A stretch of 64,000 nt of DNA from Kingdonia uniflora (GCA_014058105.1 JACGCM010002624.1:744001-808000), one strand, 5' to 3'. Numbered from the stretch's first letter, positions 23,636-35,480 are shown. Translations and numbers: made by a program. Notes: a model not told the origin generated them from the letters alone.

Positions 23636-25340
23636 TGTTGAAGACGTTGGAATGCGACTCTGCTAGTTTATAAATATCTAACAATTTGACGGCCTTAGAT
23701 ATAGCTCAGCTCATTTTAGAAACCTGTGAAAGTGTAAAGCACAAACTTCGTTAGCACAAAATGATAAAGTTACGAAGTACATGAATACTGCCCCATACAT
23801 GAAGAATTAAAGTTGTATGCAATAATGATTTGCTCATTAAGAAGTTATCTACAAACAATCTCAAACTGGTCAAAAAGTTAAGAGGGCTAAGACAAGTTGA
23901 GTAATGGTATGTACGTGATTAGATAAACAAAATACTCCTACAGTTTTTGGTTTACAGATACGAATGAAAAGGAAACCATTTTCCAAGAAAACATTTTCAA
24001 GAATATGGTTAAAAAAAATGAAGCCATGGAAATATAATTTTCTTTCTTTGATTGCGTACGGGAAAATGAAAGTTCTACATGTGCTTGTAACTTTACCAAA
24101 TTTTATATCAGGATTTAGTTTCTAGATTTTCACACCAATTTCTCATTTTCTCCCAATTAAATTCTCATCCCATAATCTCTCTCTAGATTTTATTTCTCAA
24201 GTTTCTACAATCTAAATACTCTTTCTCTATATCCTCTCATTTCAAATTTTCTAGCTCGAAATTTTCTCTTTCTAGATTCTCTCAACCCAAATTTTATCCA
24301 GTTATCTTAATCCAAACTTTATCTAGGTTTAATTTCTACAGTTTTTACAACCCATACTTTCTCTCTAGATTCTCCTAACTCGCATTTCCTTCCTTCAAAT
24401 TTTCCTTTACTTCATCTGCTATTTTAAGATAAGAAACTCTACATAGACATGACATCTCCCGGCGTTAATTAATATATTATGAGAAATAAAGATTTAAACA
24501 ACAAAAATCTCGATTTTTCCAGATAAAAGTAAGGTAAAGAGACCCTTTTATTAATAACGAAGTTAATTCCCCTCCATTTTCAATCACATGTAAAGCACCC
24601 AGAATCGTTCTCCCTAATTTTCCTCATAAACCAAACATAAAGAAATTGTTTTTCAAAAACTCATTTCCATCTTCCCTCCCCTTCCACGAAACAAATACGC
24701 ACTTTATCTAACAATTAAATACACATTATAGTGACATGCACTAAGGATAACCTTAGATATTCAAACATAAGCATACAAAATTTCGATAACTACGCATAAT
24801 CTGCAATTTAAGTCACATTACTAATTCATACTTAAGTCGAAACACGATTCCTACCTAACAAACTTAAGAATGACTAAAACCCTCACTCACAACAAGCTTC
24901 TACAAAACTTGGAAGCACATTTGCAGAGAAGGGAACATTAGGGACCTGCTTGGTACCCCAGTGCAGACACAAAAGTACATTCTTTCAGGCCAAACTCAAA
25001 TAAAAATTGATTCTTTGGTACCAAACATACAAATTTCCTTCATTCCTAAACCCTAATTCATCAAATTGCATGAACATGCATGCAAATAAACCACAAATTA
25101 CAATCTAATTAAAACCTAATCATGGTTTCCTCATTCTGAAACATTTCATCACCAATTGTTGACCTAATTTGATCAAAAATAGCTCAATTTGTGAAATTAA
25201 AAGAGGGGAAATAAACTTACGAATTGATAGAATCGAAAGCAGAGATTCAATTTGTGCCTAATTTTGATCGAAAAGATTGAATTTTAATTTCGTTGTTTTG
25301 GAGTTTTGGGGGAGAAATTGAGAGAGATAGAGAGAGATTG
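23636..25340 (-). promoter_or_regulatory. SDIR1 5' UTR exons, leader intron and promoter side
   Basis: A splice acceptor (TTCACAG, exon side from 23723) lies 88 bases upstream of the ATG and a good donor (GTAAGT, exon side ending 25221) lies 1.5 kb further up. Together they suggest a non-coding first exon of roughly 25221-25340 and a leader intron of about 1.5 kb. The first exon is CT-rich, as in many plant leaders. No strong TATA box is visible upstream. The whole segment is repeated further upstream (27285-27853 and 30145-31370). Confidence 0.6.
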
Positions 25341-25540
25341 TAACAGTTATGTATCGGTATCGGTATCGTTTCACACTATTTTGGTCTTATTTTGAAAACG
25401 CGTCGTTTATATCCAAACGTCAATATGTCTCATTACAACGTCTCCAGCAGTAGGGATGAAGTGAAGTACCACTCTCCACTATATTACTAGTATACCGCAA
25501 CACGGTGGGAAAGCAACGAGCATCAGGCGTGCTATTGATA

Positions 25541-27180
25541 GCACGGGGTATGTGAGATTAAGTCGAGACTGTGATAATTGTTATATTAAGAAATAATAAT
25601 TGCAGAAAAAAATGATATTATTTGACAAATCATTGTTTACAACAGGGAACCACGTGAGATTAAGTCTTCTTTACAATGAGATAGAACACCTACACCTGAA
25701 TCATGTTTTCCGACAAACCAAAGAAAATGAAAATGAAAATTTACATTACAGTCGATTTCCGACAAACCAAAGAAATAATAATATGCTAGACACTCAAGAC
25801 CTTGTACCACAAACGCATCTATGTGACATTTGGTTAACGACCAAAACTCAACATTTTCATAAACTGATGGCTAGACATTAGTTTTCTCCCATATCTCAAT
25901 TGTACAAGATGTTTGCGAATAATTGTGCAACTAAAATATGTCATTTGTCTGAAAATTTGAGTTGAAATCGTCTTTGTGGGCAGAATAAATTAAATGTTAC
26001 AGAACAATATAAGGAAGCAAGAAACAAGAAATGAGGTTCGAAAGTCCAGTTATTTCATATCAAATGTATGATGGAGATGCACTTTATTTTCATGTCCTCT
26101 TCATCACCCTGCCACATTATACATATTTCACACAAAATGCATTTTGTTTTCCTTAGGTAACAAAATGCAAGATGTTACAAAATAAAATCGACGGACCATC
26201 AAGAATGTGAACCGGAGGCCCGAATCCACCATTTTTTAACGCGCAACGGTTCGGTCTGGTTCAAATACCGATTTCGGTAACGGGAAAACCTTTGCCCCAA
26301 CCCGAGCCACTTCAAGTTGGATACTATAAGCGACCCCGTTGAAACATAGCACATTCGTGTTTCCTTGCAAAAGCACCAAATATCATCCAGCCCTTGGACA
26401 TTGGCATTACCGTACCACACCCTCTAATACAGTGAAAGTCTGGACGCTTGGGTTAAAGAAGCTTTAACAATGGAACTTCTGCAATAACAGCAACAGTGTC
26501 AATGTAAATTATGACAGGTTTTACCTCAATAAAACTGATACCACATAAAACGCACCTTGAAAAAATTAACGACGTGGCGTGAATCAATGAAGTTAATATA
26601 GCAGAAGCAGTACCCATCCTTTGTCTGCAATCCGCATCGAGAGAAATTAATTACTCAATTATTTGTAATAATAATAATAAATAAAATAAATAAAACGTTA
26701 GTAACTCACCTTTAAATCAGGCAGAAACATGAAGTCATAGCCACTAAATTTTTTGTGAACAATAGTTGGTACTCATGGTGGGAGAAGTCTGGTTTCTTTG
26801 TGGCAGATGCCAACAGCTCCAAACTGTCATTCACTATTGTGAGACTTGATACAATACTTTGTAGGTGCCCGGAATAGATCACGATGGCATAGCAACAGTG
26901 AAAAGAAAATTTACATCACGGATATTGTTTTTATTACAACAGGGAAAATTTACATCAGAGTGAAAATCCGGACCAGCTGTCCCGACGATGCAAGAACCAA
27001 TGGAAGATACCGTGGAGGCATATCTTTCATTGGAGACGAGGAATGGGCTAATAAGAGCTGCGAATCCTTGATTGTTTGCATAGTGAACACTCAACACCTT
27101 GTAACTGCTTTCGTTGTTCCAGAGGCTTACACCATGAAAGGCATGCAAACCACATTATGATATAAAATATACCTTGTAAA
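25541..27180. repeat. Dispersed repeat with decayed gene fragments
   Basis: This segment is shared with other places in the window: the left part (AATAATTGCAGAAAAAAATG and neighbours) recurs near 31370, 49545 and 56700, and the right part near 52740 and 57866-58110. On the minus strand, 26879-27148 stays open and reads like coding sequence (for example FHGVSLWNNESSYKVLSVHY), while its relative at 57.9 kb carries several stops. I do not recognise the family. No complete gene is present. Confidence 0.5.
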
Positions 27181-27284
27181 ATTGAATTATCGTGGCGTGC
27201 ATCTGGGAAATTGATAAATGCGAATCCTCTGTTTGTGTCAGTTTATATAGGCAAAAAATATTAGTAAATCTAAAAAAACAGCAA

Positions 27285-27853
27285 AAATGATTAGCTCATT
27301 AAGAAGTTATCTACAAATAATCCCAAACTGGTCCAAAAGTTAAGAAGAGGGATAAGAGTAAGACAAGTTGAGTACAGTTATCTACAAATAATCTAAAAAC
27401 ACATCAAGTTCTCTCTCAATTTTATCTCATTCCATAATCTCTCTCTAGGTTTATTTTCTACAGTTTCTACAACCCATACTTTCTCTCTAGATTCTCCAAA
27501 CTAGCATTTCCTTTACTTCATCTGCCATTTTAAGGTAGGAAACTGTACATAGACTTGACATCTCCCGGCATCAATTAATTTATTATGAGAAATAAAGATC
27601 TAAACAACAAAAATCTCGATTTCCCTCTTATTAATAACAAAGTTAATTCTCCTTCGTTTTCAATCACACGTGTAAACATCCAGAAATCGTTCTGCCTAAT
27701 CATTTCCCTCGCCTTCCATGAACCAAATACACACTCTATCTAGCAAATAAATACACATTATAGTGACATGCACCAGAGATGACCTTAGATATTCAAACAT
27801 ACGTATACAAAATTTTGATAACGACACAATATCTGCAATTTAAGTCACATTAT
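27285..27853. repeat. Partial copy of the SDIR1 leader intron region
   Basis: This stretch matches 23827-24830 with an internal deletion: the same AGCTCATTAAGAAGTTATCT, GACATCTCCCGGC and ATTATGAGAAATAAAGAT strings in the same order and orientation. It ends where the inverted-repeat insertion begins. Confidence 0.8.
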
Positions 27854-27919
27854 CTAGCAAAAACAGAAAATTTTAAAAAAAAACATCAAAAACAAACAAA
27901 CAAAAAACAGGCAACATAC

Positions 27920-28300
27920 CTTAGCATCAATATGCACGTGGGGGAAATCAAACAAACCTTTCGACTCCTTTGACAATTGTTCAACTAAAAAGTCAGCAGA
28001 GATGTGGTTATGAATATTCTTTAATATCACACTCCTGCAGTTGTCACTGTAAGGACAAATGCTCAAATTGATTTCGAATCTACTCATTGCAGATTGATTT
28101 CGAATCTACTCATTGCAGGTTTTAGGAAAAATGGTTTGATAACATGTTGTGGCTCTGACCTACATCATCATACAATACAGTCTGATCTTCATACAATGTA
28201 GACTCCGCCGAGACCACGCTGTTATCTGCCGAGACCAAGTTGTTAACAAATTCCCAAATCAATGTGCTTGAGCGCTAGAAACCGTGGAAGACATTGTTCA
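27920..28300 (-). pseudogene. Mei2-type RRM gene fragment (left arm, mirror copy)
   Basis: This is the inverted partner of the fragment at 29248-29620. It keeps RSVILKNIHNHISADFL and the same donor (minus strand, after 27920) but has lost part of the reading frame near 28090-28140, where a short direct duplication (ATTTCGAATCTACTCATTGC) is present. It continues toward the central minisatellite, as in the right arm. Confidence 0.5.
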
Positions 28301-28613
28301 CTGCCGTATTAAGGCTCTGTAGATATAAATGAATTAATTAAAGAAATTCATTGAACTAAAACTAGTTAAATTCGAAAAACAATTTTGATATAATCGTATT
28401 AAGGCTCTGTAGAAAACACACCTCTTCGTCCATGTTAAGGACATCATTGATAATCCTTAGAAATTCAAAGAAAAAAATTAAATAAGAAATTAAAAAACAT
28501 CACCGAGTGTAAGCTTTGTTACTTTTTTCACGTACCTCTGCACTCGGTAAATCAGATAATTCACCGCCATCGGTTACTTTTTTTGGTGCATTGGCTCCGA
28601 TTGAGATCAAATT

Positions 28614-28900
28614 AGCAGTTCTCAACGATTCAGAGCTCAAATCAGCAGTTATCGGTGATTCAGAGCTCAAATCAACAGTTCTCGGCGATTCATGACTCAA
28701 ATCAGCACTTATCGGCGATTCAGAATTCAAATCAGCAGTTCTCGGCGATTCATAGCTTAAATCAGCAGTTCTCAGCAGTTCAGAGCTTAAATCAGCAGTT
28801 CTCGGCAAATCAACAGTTTTTGACGATTCAAAACTCAAATCAGCAATTATCGACTCGGCAATCTGAATCGCCAAGAACTGGTGATTTGAGTTCTGAATTG
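28614..28900. repeat. 30-bp minisatellite at the centre of the inverted repeat
   Basis: About eight imperfect copies of a 30-bp unit with TCAAATCAGCAGTTCTCGGC. Because the unit is a multiple of three, both strands stay open and encode 10-residue repeats; on the minus strand this is a variant of ADLSSESPRT. A shorter mirrored run continues to about 28960. Confidence 0.8.
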
Positions 28901-29247
28901 CCGACAACTGCTGATTTCAGCTCTGAATCACTGAGAACTGCTGATTTGATCTTAATAGGAGCCGATTCACCAAAAAAAAGTAACCGATGGCGGTGAATTA
29001 TCTGATTTACCGAGTAAAGAGGTATGTGAAAAAAGTAACAAAGCTTACACTCGGTGATGTTTTCTAATTTCTTATTTAATTTTTTCTTTGAATTTCAGAA
29101 GATTATTAATGATGTCCTTAATATGAACGAAGATGTGTATTTTCTACAGAGCCTTAATACGATTATCAACGATTATACCAAAATTGTTTTTCGAATTTAA
29201 CTATTTTTAGTTCAATGAATTTCTTTAATTAATTTATCTCTACATAG

Positions 29248-29620
29248 CCTTATTACGACAGTGAACAACGTCTTCCAGCGCTCAAGCACATTGATTTGGG
29301 AATTTGTTAATAGCTTGGTCTCGGTAGATAACAACGTGGTCTCGGCGGAGTCTGCATTGTATGAAGATCAGACTGTATTGTATGATGATGTAGGCCCAGA
29401 GCCACAACCACAACCACAACATGTTATCAAACCATTTTCCCCAAAACCTGCAATGAGTAGATTCGAAATCAATTTGAGCATTTGTCCTTACAGTGACAAC
29501 CGCAGGAGTGTGATATTAAAGAATATTCCTAACCACATCTTTGCCGACTTTTTAGTTGAACAATTGTCAAAGGAATCGAAAGGCTTGTTTGATTTCCTCT
29601 ACGTGCCTATTAATGCTAAG
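29248..29620 (+). pseudogene. Mei2-type RRM gene fragment (right arm)
   Basis: One open exon of about 124 codons ends at a consensus donor (AAG then GTATGT at 29621). It contains a proline/glutamine stretch (GPEPQPQPQHVIKPFSPKPA) and then RRSVILKNIPN and GLFDFLYVPINAK. The last two resemble the first half of the C-terminal RNA-recognition motif of Mei2-like proteins (usual forms VMIKNIPN and YDFLYLPIDF). The exon that should complete the RRM is absent. An upstream exon around 29100-29150 (INDVLNMNEDVYFLQ) can be read in the same direction. The fragment is truncated and probably captured. Confidence 0.5.
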
Positions 29621-29668
29621 GTATGTTACCTATTTTTTGTTTGTTTGTTTTTGCTGTTTTTGCTCTGA

Positions 29669-30144
29669 ATCGTTGAGAACTGCACGGCTCAGTCTGCAAA
29701 CAAAAAGGCTTCCCTCCTCTTTACACTTAGTTTTTTTTTTTTGCCTTTTTTTCTTTGAGGCATTTAGTCAAACACTTAGTTTTTCTTGAAATCTCTTGTG
29801 ACATTTAATCAAACACTTTACATCCATCAAGTATACACAACACTAGGTACTTAACACAAATAACATGACGTTAAACATCATCGTACATAAACTTAAAACA
29901 TGATAAGATCAACTTAACCATCACAATACAAAAATTATCCGAATTTAACTTAGCATTTACCGTAATAAACTTAACATAAATAACATATAACATTTATTTA
30001 ACTAGTAGGGAAAATCCACTAAATAAATGCATATCTAAGCATGACGAGCTCTCCTCGCTCTACGCCCGCGTCCGAGACTATCGTCTAAGGTATACTGCAC
30101 CTCCGGCTCTGTCTTTTACCTGATGGACATATCAGGCGGGTTAG
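29669..30144. other. Spacer between inverted repeat and second SDIR1-like segment
   Basis: AT-rich sequence with a T-rich tract near 29730-29750 and a more GC-rich block at 30040-30130. No gene is visible and its origin is not identified. Confidence 0.4.
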
Positions 30145-31370
30145 ATATCCAAACATAAGTATGCAAAATTTTGATAACCTGCAATTTAAGTCACTTTACT
30201 AATTCATACTTAGGCCGAAACGCGATTCCTACCTAACAAACTTTAGAATGACTAAAACCCTCACAACAAGCTTCTGCAAAACTTGGAAGCACATTTGCAG
30301 AGAAGGGAACATTAGAGACCTGCTTAGTACCCCAATGCAGACACAAAAATACATTCTTTCAACCCAAACTCCAAATAAAAATTGATTCTTTGGTACCAAA
30401 CATACAAATTTCCTTCATTCCTAAACCCTAATTCATCAAATTGCATGAACATGCATGCAAATAAACCACAAATTACAATATAATTAAACCCTAATCATGG
30501 TTTCCTCATTCTAAAACATTTCATCATCAATTGTTGACCTAATTTGATCAAAAATAGCTCAATTTGTGAAATTAAAAGAGGGGAAATAAACTTACAAATT
30601 GAGAGAATCGAAATCAGAGATTCAATTTGTGCCTAATTTTGATCGAAACGATTGAATTTTAATTTCCTCTGTTTTGGAGTTTTGGTGGAGAAATTGAGAG
30701 ATATTGTAAGAACACCTCCAACAGCATGGGTTTTCTCTTCGTCCTGGCAAGAAACCCTCCCCTCCAAAATATGCGAAACCTGAAACCTGAACTTGGTGAG
30801 AAGTATTTGCATACTGCCTAGGCACTGAACCGCTGAGCGCCCAACAACTTTTAAATACAGTTGGCATCTCTCTCTCTCCCATCACAACTTTATTCCCTAA
30901 TATGACATTTATTTCATGGTTTTTTGTTAGGTGCCTAACCAAATGATTGGCGTTTTTCTGCTGTGCACTGAACTGTTGAGTACTTAAGAGAAAAACTGTA
31001 ATTCTTTGGTGAACAAAAACAATATGCGATTCTGGAATACCGGTATGATGAACCGGAATCGCATACGATTCTGTTGGAGGTGCTCTAGCAGTTTCGTGTC
31101 GGTGTCGTTCCCACTTTCCACTATTTATGTCTTGTTTTGAAAACGCATCATTTGTATCCAAACGTCGATATGTCTCATTACAACGTCTCTAACAGTAGGG
31201 ATTTCCACTTTCCACTATTTATGTCTTGTTTTGAAAATGCATCATTTATATCCAAACGTCGATATGTTACATTACAACGTCTCTAACAGTAGGGATGAAG
31301 TGAAGGACCACTCTCTTACTAGTATCCCACAACATGGTAAGAAATCAACAAGTAGGGGCATGTATAACTG
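30145..31370. repeat. Copy of SDIR1 first exon and promoter region
   Basis: This segment matches 24757-25590 in the same orientation, including the start of the leader intron, its GTAAGT donor (minus strand, exon side ending at 30596), the CT-rich first-exon sequence and part of the upstream flank (AACGTCGATATGTCTCATTA, repeated twice more at 31160-31280). A MITE (30710-31085) interrupts it inside or just upstream of the copied first exon. Confidence 0.8.
30710..31085. mobile_element. PIF/Harbinger-like MITE
   Basis: The ends GAACACCTCCAACAG and, inward from the right, GAGCACCTCCAACAG are inverted repeats. The flanks are TAA and TAG, a near-perfect 3-bp target duplication. The element is 376 bp long, without coding capacity, and belongs to the GAGCATC group also seen at 54708, 58478 and 59220. 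Confidence 0.75.
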
Positions 31371-31385
31371 AGAGTGTGATAATTG

Positions 31386-31968
31386 TAGGGGTGTGAAATG
31401 GGTCGGGGTCGGGTCAACTCGGCCCTAGAGAAATAAGACCCTTATGAACTTAGGGGCGGAATGGTGTTAAGGGTTGTGGCGGCCCTGCCCATAGCCTATA
31501 ACATCAACCCTGGCCCATCATTGGCCCTAATGTTAAGGCTCAGGGCCAGGCTAAGGGTTGGGATTAGTGTTGGTTATCGTCTGGCCGACTTTAATGTCTA
31601 TTAATAAAAATAAAAATTAATACAAAAAATATGCATCATATTAAAAATTTAGAATATTATTAATATCTTTTGACAAAAACACTAATCAGTTTATTATAAA
31701 TAATGAAAAACATGAGAGGGGGACATATGCCTTAATCCTCTACATTGTTGCAAGGCTTAGTGTGAGCGGATTTTAATGAGGGTTATATTAAGTGTCAAAA
31801 TGTTGAGCTAAGGGTTGCAAACATTATACCATTGCCGCACCCTACCAGTTGCAAGGGACCAGTCAGCCCAACCCTTAGATGTTTAAAGTAGAGCTGAAAC
31901 CCTAATTTGTAAGGGCAGGGTTGCACCGGGATAATGACTATGACTAAAGGGTTGTTTTCGTAGGTTTA
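31386..31968. mobile_element. hAT-like non-autonomous element
   Basis: A 583-bp insertion is flanked by a perfect 8-bp duplication GATAATTG (31378-31385 and 31969-31976). It starts TAGGGGTGTGAAATGGGTCG, a common start of plant hAT MITEs; the right end is diverged and matches poorly as an inverted repeat. It is rich in GGCCCTG-type motifs and has no coding sequence. Confidence 0.6.
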
Positions 31969-32512
31969 GATAATTGTACATTCACCATGTAAAATAGTCA
32001 TAATTATTATTTTGGCATAAAACCGAAAAAGTTAAATGGAGGTTGTCTTGCCCCAGGGAAAATGACTCTTGCATGAGTAGATTCTGAGATCCATGTTAAT
32101 TTTCACCACTTGTTAGACTTATAATGCAAAGATCCGCGCATACATTACACAGATGCTAGGTAAGTCGAGATAATTCTTGCGAGTGGCCTCCATTAGTGAT
32201 GAATATCCACGTACTTGTGCTTAGAGCATCTGCAGCAGCGAGTGTGGGTTTGGGTGTGAGTGCTGACACCCTGGCCCACCAAACCCACAACTTATACTTG
32301 ACCTCTCCCAGCAGCCAGTGTGAGTTTTCCTACGTGGCTTTTTTTTATATTTAATTTAGAGGAGATTAAAACACCGCGCGGTAAAAGGAACACCGCCGCA
32401 TCAACTGTAACTAAAAACTCACATCTAATTCGACTATTTTCATAATTTTTATATTTACCTCTCTCTCAAAAATCCCTTGGTAAAAAAATCTTTGAATTCC
32501 AACATAATCAAA

Positions 32513-34164
32513 ATGTATATGCCAGAGGGAGACCCACACCCCAGTACTCTGCCTGGGTTTAGAGGAACAAGAGATCCAGAGCATTCTGTAACTCGGTCGA
32601 GGTCCGGAAGAAAGAAAAGGCGAGTGAAATTTGAAGATGTCCAACCCCAAGATATACCAAACCCAACCAAAGATAACTTCTCGCGGAGGTGTATTACCCA
32701 ACTCCCAGATGGAGTCAGTTACATATATTACATGGGAAATGAACTCACAGTAAGTTTTAGTGTAATTGTGAATTTGTTTTTTTTTCATAAATTAAGTGTT
32801 TGACAAAATGCCTCAATGAACAGAATCAGGATTTGATGCGTGTGCACGACACATTCACTACCTTGTTCAAAGTGTGGAAGGATATTGTCGCAATTCCAGC
32901 TGTAAGGGACGCTGTGGTGAATATTTTTGGGCAGTTTATGGATATACGCTTGGGCAATTCAGATAATCAGCTAATTCAGGCGCTTACATAGCGTTGGTGG
33001 CCGACCACACACATTTCTGTTCCCTTGTGCGGAGGTAGGGGTCACTCCCCTCAATTTTACTATGCTGACATCATTATCCATCGGCCGATATCCGACACAG
33101 GTACCATATGACGACACATGGTCAATTTTATCCAATGCGAGGCAATTGCTCCCCAACATTGATTCCAGTCATATAAAGAGTGGGAACATCAGCATTGCAC
33201 ATTTGAGGACGTACTTGACCATCGCAGCTGATCGGGAGAATGATATTACTATTGCTCGTACTTTTATCCTCTTCATGATAGGATATTTGTGGTTCCAAAC
33301 GGCCAACGACACCGTACCGCTTGGATATCTCACCGCCGTGAATGATTTGGACTCGGCTGCCTAATATGATTAGTGTTTTGCTATTCTTGCTTCCCTGTAC
33401 CATGGTTTGGATACCGCAGTCACGACCGGAGGTGCCATTACTGGATTTGTGTAACTTCTTCCGGTACAATAACACTTTTTCCTTTTATAAATCAAATATC
33501 TTCCAATAAACGTCTTAAATATAAATTCTAATTATTTTTTATGTTATTCAAAAATGCAGTATTGGTTCAACGAGTATTGTGAGGTTGGTCACCCTATAGT
33601 TAAGGAAGAGGTAAAGTGCCCAACCTATCCGCTCCTCAGAGCATGGGAGAGGGGGAACTGGAGGAAAATAAATGACCAGGCGGCCAATCTATTTATTATA
33701 GGCAGATACCATATTGATCACCGCACTGTTGAGACAATCACATGGGAACCTTGGTTTGATTATGCAGTGTCTAAAACAGAGGACGTACTGAATGCAAAAC
33801 TCTTATCCCGTAAAAGGGTATCACTTCAAGTACCAAACGGAAACTGTGAATATTACTTTGGGGATAGATGTTGGAGGCAGGTGCCTGGCGAGGTGCGTAT
33901 TCCTTTGGATCCTCCGCTTAACATATTAGTCCAACGGCTTTACATGAGATGAGACAGGCCGGGTTCGTTGACTGTGAGCAGTTTATGATAGGGGAGGAGC
34001 GAGAGACTTACGCCTCATACTGGGCTGAACAAACTTCGGAGTTAGGCCACATGTTGACAGATTCCCAGAGGATGAAGAATCTAGATTTGTTCGGACCGAG
34101 TGCAATCAGAGCTAGTATTACACCAGTGGTGGTTACGTCAGCGTTGGTCCATAGCTTGTCCTAG
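32513..34164 (+). pseudogene. Plant mobile domain (PMD) gene, decayed
   Basis: The first exon (from ATG 32513, MYMPEGDPHPSTLPGFRG, with the basic stretch SGRKKRRVKF) ends at a GTAAGT donor near 32752. The next begins after an acceptor near 32822 with NQDLMRVHDTFTTLFKVW. The PMD (the aminotransferase-like domain of MAIN, MAIL1 and phosphatase 7 long-form proteins) is recognisable in the part around 32990-33110 and in FILFMIGYLWFQTANDTVPL, and continues with WFNEYCEVGHPIVKEEV and YHIDHRTVETITWEPWF. Frameshifts near 33010-33050 and 33900-33960 and stops near 32988, 33362 and 33450 break it. MAIN-type proteins act in genome stability and gene and transposon silencing, and many plant PMD genes lie in transposons. 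Here it sits alone with Harbinger-like ends. Confidence 0.7.
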
Positions 34165-34732
34165 GACTTCAGTTTGCCTGGCGAGACAGAGGGGCCAGAC
34201 CCGGGGTGGCACATGGAGGTTACGTCTGCGTCCGTCCAATGCATTCCAGCATCATCCGTCTCGTCCAAAAACTCAACATCTTCTGACACTTGCACGCTTG
34301 GTCTTTGTTTTTTGGGTGCTTTTTTCTTTCTTCCTTTTCCTTTTTCTTTTTGGGAAGCCGCCGCTTCAACAGGTATTGACGCATTTGCATCACTTTGACT
34401 GTGCTGAGTAGATTCACCATGGAATAGATAGTTCTAAAAGTAATTTGGCGATTAAAAACTATGAGGTTGAGTGAGTGGATATGGTTGATAGTACGGACTA
34501 AACGCCTGAGGTTGCGGCTGAGATAGTGTAAATGGACTTTGATATTGTCCATAACTGGGATCCTCTTGCGACATAGTAAACAGAGGTGGGGTTTGTGATT
34601 AAAATTAAGGTTGAAATTGCGATGGGTTTTGGTAGAGGTATGGAGTGAATTGTGATGATGGGTGTTGAGCGAATGGTGTTGAAGGTGGGTTTTGGGAGGA
34701 TGGGGTCGACGGTGTAGAGTTATTACCACTAG
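34160..34732 (-). pseudogene. N-terminal part of a Harbinger-type accessory ORF
   Basis: On the minus strand the ORF begins at ATG 48824, seven codons before the gypsy insertion, and resumes at 34732. It is rich in Ser, Pro and Gln (PSSQNPPSTPFAQHPSSQF) and then has a basic segment (KGKGRKKKAPKKQRPS) followed by an acidic one (EDVEFLDETDDAG) and WTDAD. Such a start followed by a tryptophan-initiated MYB/SANT-like domain is usual for the ORF1 proteins of plant PIF/Harbinger elements. Here the frame leaves the family right at that point, near 34200, where the PMD gene comes in from the other side. Four stops interrupt it, each consistent with C-to-T change (CAA or CAG to TAA or TAG). Confidence 0.55.
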
Positions 34733-35459
34733 TGTAATGGACTTATTTCTAAACCTCATACTCAGTACGGTATCCAAACTGATATAGCTTGGATCAAACA
34801 ACAATCCAAGACCTAAGAACAGAAAGTACTGATGAAAACGACCTCGCCTACAGTTCGAAGACTTTGAAACATTTTCTAAACTCACACTGCAGAAGATACT
34901 CCTCTATTCATCAAATAGTTCGCATACATGGGAACTCCACAAAAAATCGTATCTTCTCCAAACGGTCTGAAGTGCAATTAAGAAGGCCGTTACAGATCAG
35001 CAAATATCAAATATCAAGACGTTACCGAAAATCTCATCAAAGCTCATCAAGTTCAGATGACCATAACGTTTATCAAATATCAAGATGTTACAGGAAATCT
35101 CATCAAGTTCAAACGACCATCATTAAATATACCCAGCGGTCGTATTATAAGACCTATAAATAGTTACCTAGAAAGGAGATCGAGGAGGCGATCGATGGCT
35201 AGTTCTTACGCATGACATACTTAGAGAAGATTACATTTACATTTTCTGTAATCACTCTACTTTCTCTCTGTAATAACTAGTCAATCGTAATACAACACTC
35301 TCTCTCTTTTCAAAATCCTCACTAGAGGTCTTGGTTTTTAACCTATTAAAAGGTTTTCCATGCTAGATACTGTGTCATTTACTCTCGTACTTGCATAATA
35401 TATGTTATTAACACTGGTGTAAGACGTGTTTTCGACTTGCTAGAAAATAGGTCATTACA
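34733..35459 (+). repeat. 5' LTR of the gypsy element
   Basis: 727 bp from TGTAATGGAC to GGTCATTACA. It contains direct repeats of about 50 bp (AAATCTCATCAA, ATATCAAGA.GTTAC) near 35000-35110, a TATA-like ACCTATAAATAG near 35150, and a CT-rich stretch near 35270-35310. Confidence 0.93.
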
Positions 35460-35460
35460 T

Positions 35461-35480
35461 TTGGCGCCGTCTGTGGGAAC
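35461..35480 (+). other. Primer binding site
   Basis: TTGGCGCCGTCTGTGGGAAC starts two bases after the LTR. TGGCGCCG is the usual tRNA-primed start in Tat and Athila elements (tRNA-Asp is the commonly cited primer). The assignment to a tRNA is from family knowledge. Confidence 0.7.

Larger units (their letters stand above)
27858..29668. repeat. 1.8-kb inverted repeat (fold-back structure)
   Basis: The two halves are mirror images. The left arm (27858 to about 28860) and the right arm (about 28870 to 29668) carry the same exon-intron sequence in opposite directions: the GCTAAGGTATGTT donor, the block around TTCGAAATCAATTTGAGCAT, GACCACGCTGTTATC / GATAACAACGTGGTC, and GTAAGCTTTGTTAC / GTAACAAAGCTTAC. 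The centre is a 30-bp minisatellite. The arms differ at a few percent of positions and by small indels. Long inverted ends with captured gene sequence recall long-TIR Mutator-like or Foldback elements, but no transposase or clear target duplication is seen. Confidence 0.85.

Noticed and set aside
28614..28900. CRISPR-like spacing of a short repeat
   Set aside because: The repeats are contiguous and imperfect, with no unique spacers, in a plant nuclear sequence.
28500..28996. Repetitive proteins read on both strands (ADLSSESPRT and related)
   Set aside because: The frame is kept open only because the minisatellite unit is 30 bp. One of the two strands must be a shadow, and there is no evidence that either is translated.
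34220..34885. 221-codon minus-strand ORF across the gypsy LTR border
   Set aside because: It runs through the LTR insertion point in a different frame from the accessory ORF and is basic and histidine-rich in a way typical of a shadow frame.
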